Source: Armatimonadota bacterium (lineage in GTDB: Bacteria > Armatimonadota > Armatimonadia > Armatimonadales > Armatimonadaceae). From it: DNA of 7,750 nt. This document shows positions 1 to 5,977 of this stretch, one piece after another. The notes under the pieces were generated by a model. That model had not been told where the DNA came from. It ran no database searches and was given only the letters and a program-made list of their open reading frames with translations. The position numbers and the translations under genes were made by a program. Position 1 is the first letter of the stretch, and every line of letters begins with the position of its first letter. The stretch is taken from the NCBI GenBank assembly GCA_014381035.1, contig JACMIS010000041.1, positions 1 to 7,750 on the forward strand, read 5' to 3'.

Positions 1-655
1 CGCGGTTGCGGATCATATTTTCCCAGGTGTCCCCGGCAACGGCTTCCGCCATCGCGGTCGCCACCACATAGGAAGCATTCGAGTACGCCGCCTCGTCCGG
101 CGTATTTTCGGCGGGTAAGGATAACACATAACCGGAAATGGCGCGGCGTTGCTCGCGTGGCGTACCGGAAACGGGGGGCAGTGCCGCCAGTTCGTCGCGC
201 GACTCGACGCCGGGAAGCCCCGCCCGCATCAGCAAGATTTGGCGCAGGGTCGCGCTGGCATAATCGGGATGAATCTTCCCGTTCAATTCGGGAAGAACGT
301 CGGCTGGTTTGCTGTCCCAGGATAATTTCCCCTCGCTGACCAGTCGGGCGACCAGAACAGCGGTCATTGATTTCGCACAGGAGCCGATATGCCAGCGGTC
401 ATCCGGATTCACTTTATCGGATTTACCGGCTTGTCGAACGCCGTCTACGGCAAGTGCGACCGGGGAGCCATCGCTTTTAATGACGACTCCTCCGAGTGCG
501 GGAAGTCCGTACTTTTCGCGCACGGAGCGGGTCAATCGTTCTGCGGCACGTTGCTCCGCCCCGGATGGGGTTGAAGGGGCGTTCGAACCGCCTCCACATC
601 CGGCGAGCAGTAAAGCACTCCCCACAAAAGTAGCGATAAATGTTCGTCGTTTCAT
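1..655 (-). CDS. Beta-lactamase-family serine hydrolase, lipoprotein (C-terminus cut by window edge)
   Basis: I translated this gene by hand on the minus strand: it is open for 218 codons and runs off the left edge. The N-terminus (Lys-Arg-Arg-Thr-Phe) is followed by a hydrophobic stretch and a lipobox LLAGC with Cys20, so the product is an exported lipoprotein, possibly Tat-dependent given the twin arginine. A Gly/Ser/Pro linker follows. The catalytic signature SxxK is Ser92-Cys-Ala-Lys95 (in HIGSCAKSMTA), and the second motif Tyr191-Ser-Asn193 (in AAYSNASYV) is typical of class C beta-lactamases, DD-peptidases and related esterases (Pfam Beta-lactamase). The third KTG-like motif would lie outside the window. 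The family acts on beta-lactams, peptidoglycan peptides or esters; the substrate cannot be told here. The ATG at 655 is the only plausible in-frame start, but the AAAGGA element sits 15 nt away and better fits an out-of-frame ATG at 663. Divergent from the kinase gene. Confidence 0.93.
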   Translation of the reverse strand, partial: MKRRTFIATFVGSALLLAGCGGGSNAPSTPSGAEQRAAERLTRSVREKYGLPALGGVVIKSDGSPVALAVDGVRQAGKSDKVNPDDRWHIGSCAKSMTAVLVARLVSEGKLSWDSKPADVLPELNGKIHPDYASATLRQILLMRAGLPGVESRDELAALPPVSGTPREQRRAISGYVLSLPAENTPDEAAYSNASYVVATAMAEAVAGDTWENMIRNR

Positions 656-669
656 CCGTTCATCCGTTC
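651..669. repeat. 8-bp tandem repeat over the start of the hydrolase gene
   Basis: The 8-mer CATCCGTT (plus strand) occurs twice in a row at 653-660 and 661-668, and the period-8 match extends to 651-669. On the minus strand this duplicates ATGAACGG and therefore duplicates the ATG: one at 663 (out of frame) and one at 655 (the real start). Confidence 0.9.
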
Positions 670-670
670 G

Positions 671-676
671 TCCTTT
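671..676 (-). promoter_or_regulatory. SD-like element for a 3-codon upstream ORF / hydrolase start
   Basis: The minus strand reads AAAGGA at 676-671. It lies 7 nt from the out-of-frame ATG at 663-661 and 15 nt from the hydrolase ATG at 655. The upstream ATG reads Met-Asn-Gly-stop, and its TGA (654-652) overlaps the hydrolase ATG, so translational coupling is possible. Function is inferred from spacing only. Confidence 0.5.
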
Positions 677-685
677 TATTCGCCG

Positions 686-711
686 CGATGAGTCATCGTG
701 ATGCGGCATCA
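686..711. promoter_or_regulatory. Two abutting 13-bp perfect palindromes (candidate tandem operator)
   Basis: CGATGAGTCATCG (686-698) and TGATGCGGCATCA (699-711) are each perfect dyads with a central G, and they abut without a gap, centres 13 bp apart. They share the pattern GATGNGNCATC. They lie 31-56 bp upstream of the hydrolase start, in the divergent gap with the kinase gene, where a dimeric DNA-binding protein could control one or both genes. The binding protein is unknown; the neighbouring NarL-type regulator is the obvious candidate. Confidence 0.55.
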
Positions 712-835
712 TTTGTCAGAATACAGGGCGTTCACTTTTCGCACATCGGGCGGGAGGACGAAATCTCGCGGATCGTTTCCCATCTCAAGGCGGGGCCCTT
801 TCCGCCTGTAGTCTGATGGCGTTCACGGACGGCTT

Positions 836-844
836 TGGTACACT
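836..844 (+). promoter_or_regulatory. Extended -10 promoter element of the kinase gene, predicted leaderless transcript
   Basis: TGG-TACACT matches the extended -10 form TGN-TANNNT. Only 6 nt separate it from the ATG at 851, so transcription would start at or within a base of the start codon. No SD-like sequence lies before this ATG, which fits a leaderless mRNA. No good -35 box is seen at 16-18 bp. Confidence 0.5.
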
Positions 845-850
845 CCTGAT

Positions 851-2335
851 ATGCGCCACCTACGCCCTATCGCTAAATCTCGATTTATGCCGCTCCACTG
901 GCGGTTGACTGTTACCTATATTGTAGTCACCGCGCTCGCTGCCCTGTTTATCGAACTCCTCGGCGGGATGGTTGCTGCGTATCTCGTTTTGAAATTTCCC
1001 TACACGCCCGTCGTCATCGCCGATGAGTTGATCCGAATCTCACCGGGAGCGGCACCCTATCTATCGCCTGCCCCGTTAACCCCGGATCGTGCGGCGGAAC
1101 TGGGAGCCTGGCGACGCCGTGTCGCCGCAGACGCAGAGACAGCGGGAGAAAAGTCGGAGAAACAGTTTCGCTTCGGGTACGTGGCGGCGAAGTCGCAAAC
1201 CGTGCGGATCACTCTGACCGACGCTCAGGGAAATCTACTGCGTCTACCGGACGCTCCCGCTACCGAGAACAATATGCCGCTGACTCGCGGCGAGCGACAA
1301 CTGATCGCCCGAGTCGTCAAAGGCGAACGAGACCCGGAAGATCTTGCGGTACGAGAGGCGGACGGCACCAGCCTCGCCGCAACCGGAATTCGAGACACAC
1401 GAAACGAGTTGTGCGGTGTCCTGGTATATCGTTTTTCGTATCGCCTGGCACCGGGTGAAATACCCGCCCGGTTTGCGGAAGCATTTCAGATCGATGTCTG
1501 GATCGTGGTCGTATGCACATCGCTGGTCGGGTTAGGGTTTGGTACCTTTGTCGCACGGCGATGGACGACGCGTCTGGAAACAGTCGCCCAGGGGACGGAG
1601 CAATGGAGCCTCGGTGACTTCGCGCACCGGGTAGCAATCGGCGAAACCGATGAGATGGGACAGATGATTGCACGTCTGAACCGGATGGCGGATGAACTGA
1701 CGACTCTGATTGCGCTGAAGGCACAGGTCGCGCAATGGGAGGAGCGGAGTCGCCTCGCCCGCGAGCTGCATGACACAGTCAAGCAAAGACTTTTCGCCTT
1801 ACGAATGCACGTCGCCGCCGCGAACCGACCGGAAGTAAGCGATGCCGAACGGACTATCGCCCTGTCACGCGCCGATGAAGCCGCAACACTGGCACAGAGC
1901 GAAATGGCAGAGATATTGAAGACCATTCATCAATCGCCCGGAGCAACGGCGGAAACGTTTGCCGACCGGTTGCGCTCGCTTGCGAACCAGTGGGAAAGCA
2001 ACATCGCGCCCATTACGGTCGAAGCACCCGTTCATTTACCCCAGTTCGCGCCGGAAACGGTGCAGACGGTATGCCGGATCGTGCAGGAAGCCCTTGCCAA
2101 TGTCGCTAAACATAGCGGAGCGACCACCGTGTTGTTAGAAGTCGAGTGTGGGGAGTCGGGAGTGGCGAGTGTAACCATTGCCGACAATGGTCGCGGATTC
2201 CGCGGCGAGCCTCGTGATGGCGGCAACGGATTGCAGAACATGCGGGAACGGGCACAATCGCTCCCGAAGGGGAGTTTTTCCGTGCGGAGTGCTCCCGGCG
2301 AGGGGACACAGATAAAGGTGAGCTGGCATGAGTGA
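851..2335 (+). CDS. Membrane sensor histidine kinase, HisKA_3 / NarX-DesK type
   Basis: A 494-aa two-component sensor kinase. A first transmembrane helix (about residues 19-46) and a second (about 215-234) bracket an extracytoplasmic segment of about 165 residues with no recognised sensor fold. A HAMP-like linker (about 235-290, with DEMGQMIARLNRM) leads to a HisKA_3 dimerisation domain with ELHDTVKQ, whose His307 is the predicted phosphoacceptor. The HATPase_c domain follows with N box Asn417 (QEALANVAKHSG), G1 box Asp445-Asn-Gly-Arg-Gly449 and G2 box GGNGLQNMRERA (457-468), ending at the usual place. All catalytic motifs are intact. It should autophosphorylate and pass the phosphate to the regulator encoded immediately downstream, whose ATG overlaps its stop by 8 bp. 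The ATG at 851 has no SD but a -10 box ideally placed for leaderless transcription. The stimulus is unknown; the divergent hydrolase hints at a cell-wall or beta-lactam signal, which is inference. Confidence 0.95.
   Translation: MRHLRPIAKSRFMPLHWRLTVTYIVVTALAALFIELLGGMVAAYLVLKFPYTPVVIADELIRISPGAAPYLSPAPLTPDRAAELGAWRRRVAADAETAGEKSEKQFRFGYVAAKSQTVRITLTDAQGNLLRLPDAPATENNMPLTRGERQLIARVVKGERDPEDLAVREADGTSLAATGIRDTRNELCGVLVYRFSYRLAPGEIPARFAEAFQIDVWIVVVCTSLVGLGFGTFVARRWTTRLETVAQGTEQWSLGDFAHRVAIGETDEMGQMIARLNRMADELTTLIALKAQVAQWEERSRLARELHDTVKQRLFALRMHVAAANRPEVSDAERTIALSRADEAATLAQSEMAEILKTIHQSPGATAETFADRLRSLANQWESNIAPITVEAPVHLPQFAPETVQTVCRIVQEALANVAKHSGATTVLLEVECGESGVASVTIADNGRGFRGEPRDGGNGLQNMRERAQSLPKGSFSVRSAPGEGTQIKVSWHE
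2314..2320 (+). promoter_or_regulatory. Ribosome binding site of the response regulator
   Basis: AAAGGTG lies 7 nt before the ATG at 2328, inside the last codons of the kinase gene. It supports this start and translational coupling of the two genes. Confidence 0.7.
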
Positions 2336-3011
2336 CCCCATTCGGGTTTTATTGGTGGATGATCATGAACTGGTGCGACAGGGTCTACGTGCCTTTCTGT
2401 CCGCCCAGGAGGGGATCGAGATCGTCGGCGAGTCCACTAATGCGGACGCGGCGGTCGCGCGTTGCGCGGTGTTCCCGATACCAAACGTAGTGCTCATGGA
2501 TCTTGCCCTCGGCGATGAATCCGATGGCATCACCGCGACCCAGTGCATCCGGGAGCGATTCCCCGATATTCGCGTGCTGGTTGTTTCGTCGTTCGAGGAC
2601 GAAGCACATATCATTCCGGCGATGCGCGCCGGGGCGAATGGCTATCTTTTCAAAGACGTGCGCCCTGCCGAACTCGCGGAAGCGATTCGTAGAACTGCGC
2701 GGGGTGAGAACGTCTTACACCCCCGGGTTGCCAGCATCGTTGTTCGGTCCCTGCAAGAAGGACGCGAAAAAGCCGCAAGCGCGAAGAATCATCCGTTCAC
2801 AGACCTGACGGAGCGGGAACGCGAAGTTTTGGAGTATCTGGCGCAGGGATTCGCCAACGCACGCATCGCGGAATCCCTGTTCCTGAGTGAGAAAACGGTG
2901 AAATGGTATGTCAGCAGTCTGCTGAGCAAGCTGGGGCTGGAGGATCGGACGCAAGCGGCGGTATATGCCTGGCGCGAGGGCTTGGTCACGAAAAAAGACA
3001 CCCGCGATTAG
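2328..3011 (+). CDS. Two-component response regulator, NarL/FixJ family (REC + LuxR HTH)
   Basis: A 227-aa response regulator of standard family length. The receiver domain spans about residues 5-120: acidic pair Asp11-Asp12, phosphoacceptor Asp58 (in VVLMDLALGD), conserved Ser87 (VVSS) and Lys109 (YLFKD). After a linker of about 35 residues, a LuxR-type helix-turn-helix (about 158-215) begins LTEREREVLEYLAQG and has a recognition helix in SEKTVKWYVSSLLSKLG. Trp-Tyr replaces the more usual Asn/Thr-His after VK, which may affect DNA specificity. It is the cognate partner of the kinase encoded upstream, with which it overlaps by 8 bp. Phosphorylation should promote dimerisation and binding to inverted repeats. 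Its target is unknown, but the tandem palindromes in the divergent gap upstream of the kinase gene are the best local candidate. A weak hairpin with a short T run follows the stop. Confidence 0.96.
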   Translation: MSDPIRVLLVDDHELVRQGLRAFLSAQEGIEIVGESTNADAAVARCAVFPIPNVVLMDLALGDESDGITATQCIRERFPDIRVLVVSSFEDEAHIIPAMRAGANGYLFKDVRPAELAEAIRRTARGENVLHPRVASIVVRSLQEGREKAASAKNHPFTDLTEREREVLEYLAQGFANARIAESLFLSEKTVKWYVSSLLSKLGLEDRTQAAVYAWREGLVTKKDTRD

Positions 3012-3027
3012 CCTGCGTGTTACCCGT

Positions 3028-3046
3028 TGGCAAAGACGCCAGTTTT
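3028..3046 (+). terminator. Weak terminator-like hairpin after the two-component operon
   Basis: TGGC (3028-3031) and GCCA (3038-3041) flank a 6-nt loop and are followed directly by TTTT (3043-3046), 16 nt after the regulator stop. The stem is short, with at most two further wobble pairs, so termination may be inefficient. Confidence 0.35.
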
Positions 3047-3125
3047 GTTGCACAATGAGTCGGCGTTCGCGATCCCCTTCGCGAACACGGATTCGTTCTC
3101 GCTGTTTACAACCTATTTTCGATAT

Positions 3126-3130
3126 AAGGA
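3126..3130 (+). promoter_or_regulatory. SD sequence that sets the GTG start of the BMP lipoprotein
   Basis: AAGGA lies 10 nt before the GTG at 3141. The same frame stays open upstream to a TTG at 3027, but that has no SD and would put about 38 non-signal-like residues before the signal peptide. I found no convincing -35/-10 pair between 3012 and 3125; TATAAG at 3123 and TATTTT at 3114 are isolated -10-like hexamers. Confidence 0.65.
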
Positions 3131-3140
3131 ACTCCGCCCG

Positions 3141-4274
3141 GTGTATCAATCCCTGAATTCTCATCCCGCTCGCCTTACCCGCCGTCGCTTTTTCGCCGCT
3201 TTCGCACTCGCCGCTTTGAGTGCACCGTTTCTTACCGGGTGTCCTTCCGGCACCACAACCGACACGGCGTCGCCGTCCGCGACCGCTTCGACCGCATCGG
3301 GCGGGACCGGTGCGTCGTCCGCGGATGTCAAGAAAATCAAAGCGGGTTTAGTGACGGATACCGGCGGCGTGAACGACAAGTCGTTCAACCAGATGGCATA
3401 CGAAGGGTTACAGAAAGCCGAAAAGGACTTCGGCACCGACATCAAGTTTCAGGAATCCAAGGCGAACGCCGATTATGTGAGCAACCTGTCGCGGTTCGCG
3501 CAAAACAAGTACGACATCGTGTTCGCGGTCGGCTTCAAAATGCAGGATGCCGTGAAAGAGGTCGCCCCCCGTTTTCCGGATGTCAAGTTCGTGATCATTG
3601 ATGGCGACGCGCCTGATCTGCCGAACTGCGCATCGTACAAGTTTCTGGAGGAGCAAGGCTCATTTCTGGTCGGCGCGTTAGCCGGGCTGATGACGAAAAC
3701 GAACGTGGTCGGGTTCGTCGGCGGGGAGCAGATGCCGCTCATCGCCAAGTTCGAGTCGGGTTACAAAGCCGGGGTGAAAACGACGAACCCCGAAGCCGAG
3801 GTCAAAGTCGGTTACGCGAACGCGTTCAACGATCCGCAAAAAGGACAGGAATTGACCATCTCGCAGATGAACGCCAAGGCGGACATCATTTATCATGCGG
3901 CGGGCGAGACCGGTGTCGGCGTCATCAAAGCGGTGGAAGCGAAAGGCAAAGGGTTCTACGCCATCGGTGTGGACAAGGATCAGGACGCCGAAGCCAAAGG
4001 GCGCGTTCTAACCTCGATGGTAAAACGGGTGGATGTCGCCGTTTATGAAGCCGTCAAGGGAACCGCGACTGGTAATTTCAAAACCGGGACGACTACGGTC
4101 GGACTGAAAGAAGAAGGCGTCGGGCTGTCGCCGATGGAATACACTAAGCAGGACGTTCCCGCTGACGCGATGGCGAAAATCGAGGAATTGAAGAAAGCGA
4201 TCATTGACGGGACGCTCATTCCCCCCGCTACGCCCGAACAACTCGCCGAGTTCAAGCCGCCCGCCGGAAAGTAA
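3141..4274 (+). CDS. BMP-family (PnrA/Med-like) ABC transporter substrate-binding lipoprotein
   Basis: From the GTG at 3141 the protein has 377 aa. The signal peptide has a Tat-like motif Thr13-Arg-Arg-Arg-Phe17-Phe, a hydrophobic stretch (17-30) and a lipobox FLTGC with Cys34, so it should be a lipid-anchored exported protein. A Thr/Ser/Ala/Gly-rich linker (about 36-62) precedes the mature domain. The BMP signature is clear: residues 69-83 include DTGGVNDKSFNQ, the ligand-pocket motif of PnrA-like nucleoside-binding proteins. Other family-like segments are YDIVFAVGFKMQDAV (124-138), FVIIDGD (150-156), EEQGSFLVGALAGLMTKTNVVGFVGG (170-195) and IYHAAGETGVGVIKA (250-264). The family binds purine nucleosides or related compounds such as riboflavin and feeds an ABC importer; the exact ligand cannot be read here. 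No ATPase or permease gene is adjacent. An AraC-type regulator gene follows with its SD overlapping this stop codon, so the two are likely co-transcribed. Confidence 0.94.
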   Translation: MYQSLNSHPARLTRRRFFAAFALAALSAPFLTGCPSGTTTDTASPSATASTASGGTGASSADVKKIKAGLVTDTGGVNDKSFNQMAYEGLQKAEKDFGTDIKFQESKANADYVSNLSRFAQNKYDIVFAVGFKMQDAVKEVAPRFPDVKFVIIDGDAPDLPNCASYKFLEEQGSFLVGALAGLMTKTNVVGFVGGEQMPLIAKFESGYKAGVKTTNPEAEVKVGYANAFNDPQKGQELTISQMNAKADIIYHAAGETGVGVIKAVEAKGKGFYAIGVDKDQDAEAKGRVLTSMVKRVDVAVYEAVKGTATGNFKTGTTTVGLKEEGVGLSPMEYTKQDVPADAMAKIEELKKAIIDGTLIPPATPEQLAEFKPPAGK

Positions 4275-4279
4275 GGAGG
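4274..4279 (+). promoter_or_regulatory. Consensus SD AGGAGG overlapping the BMP stop codon
   Basis: AGGAGG begins at the last base of the TAA stop of the BMP gene. It is 8 nt from the GTG at 4288 (ideal) but only 2 nt from the in-frame ATG at 4282 (too close). This favours the GTG as the start of the AraC-type regulator and suggests coupled translation. Confidence 0.75.
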
Positions 4280-4287
4280 ATATGCCT

Positions 4288-5166
4288 GTGATCTCTGCAA
4301 CGGAGCAGATCGGCGAACGCATCGAGACGGCATTATATGTGTGCGAATCCGCGCCGTATCACCGTCTCGATCTGCGCGGTCTCGTCTTGCCACACTGGAC
4401 GATCAGCCACGTTGTCGAGGGCACGGTCGCGCTCGCGACCGGGGGGCGGACATACGCGGTGTGTCCCGGCGATGTGATGGTACATCCGCCTGATATCGCT
4501 TTCGCGGAAACCAACTTCCATTCCGGTCTGCATCTATGGCTGGCGTGCGAAGCGCGGATCCACGATCCACACCCCGAAAACCTTCTGGATCGCTATCCGT
4601 TGTCGCCCGTCATCACGCTCAGGGGCGATCGGTTATCCGCTTACCGTGAAACCTTCGCGCGTCTGGAATCGGTGCCGAAAACCGGTGGAGTCTCCGGGGT
4701 GAATCGCTTACGGCAATCCGCCCTGCTGACACAACTGCTTGCCTTTTTGATCGAAGCGTGGGAAGAAAACGGCTCCGTTCCACGCCCGTCGTTGCTGTCG
4801 AGCCCGGTCGGTAGGTTCGCACCCGTGGTCGCCTATTTGCGCCGGAATCTGTCGTCCCGGATCACGCGTACCGATCTTGCCCGCATCGCCTCTTTGCACC
4901 CGACCGCGTTCGACCGGGCGTTCGTCCGCGCGACGGGGCAGACCCCTGTTCGGTTACTTACCGAGATGCGGCTATCGGAAGTACGCCTTCGCCTGGAAAC
5001 CACGGACGAAACACTGGAAACGATCGCCCGTGCGGTCGGCTTAACGGACGCGACCCACCTATCGCGCCTGTTTCGTGCCCGCTTCGGCATGGCACCGGGC
5101 AAATGGCGCGACGGCATAATTCGTGCCAAATCCGCGTACATGCCCCCCGATTCGGAGCGGATGTAA
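4288..5166 (+). CDS. AraC/XylS-family transcriptional regulator
   Basis: 292 aa from the GTG at 4288 (294 if the ATG at 4282 is used), the normal AraC-family length. The N-terminal half is a cupin-like sensing domain with the typical pattern HVVEGTVALATGGRTYAVCPGDVMVHPPD (about residues 41-69): a glycine-rich strand pair, then PGDV and a Pro-rich turn. The C-terminal domain (about 178-275) has the two helix-turn-helix units: ITRTDLARIASLHPTAFDRAFVRATGQTPVRLL and then LETIARAVGLTDATHLSRLFRARFGMAPGKWR, the classical AraC signature. It should bind DNA in response to a small ligand, often a sugar or related metabolite. It lies 13 nt behind the BMP lipoprotein gene, so it plausibly controls uptake or use of that ligand; this is inferred from position. 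No operator with tandem half-sites was recognised nearby. Confidence 0.94.
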   Translation: MISATEQIGERIETALYVCESAPYHRLDLRGLVLPHWTISHVVEGTVALATGGRTYAVCPGDVMVHPPDIAFAETNFHSGLHLWLACEARIHDPHPENLLDRYPLSPVITLRGDRLSAYRETFARLESVPKTGGVSGVNRLRQSALLTQLLAFLIEAWEENGSVPRPSLLSSPVGRFAPVVAYLRRNLSSRITRTDLARIASLHPTAFDRAFVRATGQTPVRLLTEMRLSEVRLRLETTDETLETIARAVGLTDATHLSRLFRARFGMAPGKWRDGIIRAKSAYMPPDSERM

Positions 5167-5206
5167 AGCAATCGTCTCCCGGCTGTGGAGGGTGACAGAG
5201 GCGTCA

Positions 5207-5212
5207 TACACT
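5207..5212 (+). promoter_or_regulatory. -10-like box before the unknown secreted protein, possible leaderless start
   Basis: TACACT, the same hexamer as before the kinase gene, ends 9 nt before the ATG at 5222. Transcription would begin about 2-3 nt before the start codon. There is no SD at a useful distance (the nearest GGAGG, 5187-5191, is 30 nt away) and no clear -35. Confidence 0.35.
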
Positions 5213-5221
5213 ATATCCATT

Positions 5222-5800
5222 ATGAGAAAATGGTATCCACGGGCGACCGGAATAGCAATCTGCGGGCTGATTGTGTGTGCGAACATCGCAGCGGTATGGG
5301 GACAGAAGCCATCGCCGGTTCCTGAAGGAAAATCCCGCTATGAACAAGCGGCAAGACTGTTGCGACGGGGTAAAGCGATACAAAAAACGGTGATCACCGG
5401 CACAGACCGTGACGGGATCCTGCTTCTTTACGGTAGCGGCAAGCGACAGTTATTGCGTATCGATGTTTCCGCCAACGAGGAGGGCTCACACATCGACTCG
5501 GTAATCCACCACGCGAGGGAATATCTGCTCGAAAACGAGAAGGTCTTGGTCTATCGCGAACTGGTATCGAAATCTTCGACGATCGAGGCGGCATACGCTC
5601 CTGTGATAACACGCGAGATCTGGGATGTGCCCCATAGCGAAACATATGACCGTCTGCGGACCGAAGCGGCTTTTTTTCTGAGTCATGCGAAAACAGGTAA
5701 AACAAAACCCGACGTTCATAAGCACGTCAAAAAAGTATTTTATCGTCTGAACGGTCCTGCCTATCCGATTAACGAGAGGAACCGGGCTTCGCGCCGGTGA
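5222..5800 (+). CDS. Secreted protein of unknown function
   Basis: 192 aa. I do not recognise a family. The N-terminus is a clear export signal: Met-Arg-Lys-Trp-Tyr-Pro-Arg, then a hydrophobic core (about residues 8-24) with a likely cleavage after AVWG or nearby (about 25-28). The lone Cys residues sit within the hydrophobic core and do not form a lipobox. The mature part is charged and mixed alpha/beta: a basic segment (about 38-55), a strand-like run GILLLYGSGKRQLLRIDV (65-82), a helix-like stretch around HHAREYLLENEKVLVYREL (96-114), and a Lys/Arg-rich C-terminus. There are no Cys in the mature part and no obvious catalytic triad or metal motif. The start at 5222 is chosen because it opens the signal peptide; the frame extends upstream into the AraC gene without a credible start. 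It lies 55 nt after the regulator gene but has its own possible -10 box, so operon membership is uncertain. Confidence 0.75.
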   Translation: MRKWYPRATGIAICGLIVCANIAAVWGQKPSPVPEGKSRYEQAARLLRRGKAIQKTVITGTDRDGILLLYGSGKRQLLRIDVSANEEGSHIDSVIHHAREYLLENEKVLVYRELVSKSSTIEAAYAPVITREIWDVPHSETYDRLRTEAAFFLSHAKTGKTKPDVHKHVKKVFYRLNGPAYPINERNRASRR

Positions 5801-5918
5801 GCCGATGGCACCGCGAAAGCTACAGCGCGCGGTCTGCTTCCAGAAGTTCTACTGTCCTGGCGTCCCATATTCTGATCGATTGCGCGTAAATCGTACCAAA
5901 ACCGGCTACATATCGCTC

Positions 5919-5947
5919 TTGTCCGGACGCGGTGACGCCCCTACAAT
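5919..5947 (+). promoter_or_regulatory. Sigma-70-type promoter of the PhyH-like gene
   Basis: TTGTCC (5919-5924) and TACAAT (5942-5947) are separated by exactly 17 bp and match the -35 and -10 consensus at 4 and 5 of 6 positions. Transcription would start near 5954, giving a leader of about 24 nt that contains the SD at 5966. Confidence 0.6.
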
Positions 5948-5965
5948 GAACGCAATCTTGAATCT

Positions 5966-5970
5966 GGAGG
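5966..5970 (+). promoter_or_regulatory. SD of the PhyH-like gene
   Basis: GGAGG ends 7 nt before the ATG at 5978, an optimal spacing that fixes this start. Confidence 0.8.
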
Positions 5971-5977
5971 CTACCCG

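Noticed and set aside
727..826. Direct repeat GGCGTTCAC at 727-735 and 818-826
   Set aside because: A 9-bp match 91 bp apart in this gap has a sizeable chance probability and no further similarity flanks it.
1317..1926. Long minus-strand frames opposite the histidine kinase
   Set aside because: They lie entirely opposite a gene with all kinase motifs intact and are Arg/Ser-rich mirror frames without protein features.
3027..3140. Longer BMP lipoprotein starting at TTG 3027
   Set aside because: It has no SD, would put 38 unrelated residues before the signal peptide, and the GTG at 3141 has a fitting AAGGA upstream.
5123..5221. Longer version of the secreted protein starting inside the AraC gene at 5123 or at GTG 5192
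   Set aside because: The added residues overlap the regulator gene or precede the signal peptide. GTG 5192 directly abuts the GGAGG, leaving no spacing for initiation.
5786..5819. Hairpin over the stop codon of the secreted protein gene as a terminator
   Set aside because: The stem GCTTCGC...GCGAAAGC is interrupted by bulges and has no T run behind it on either strand.
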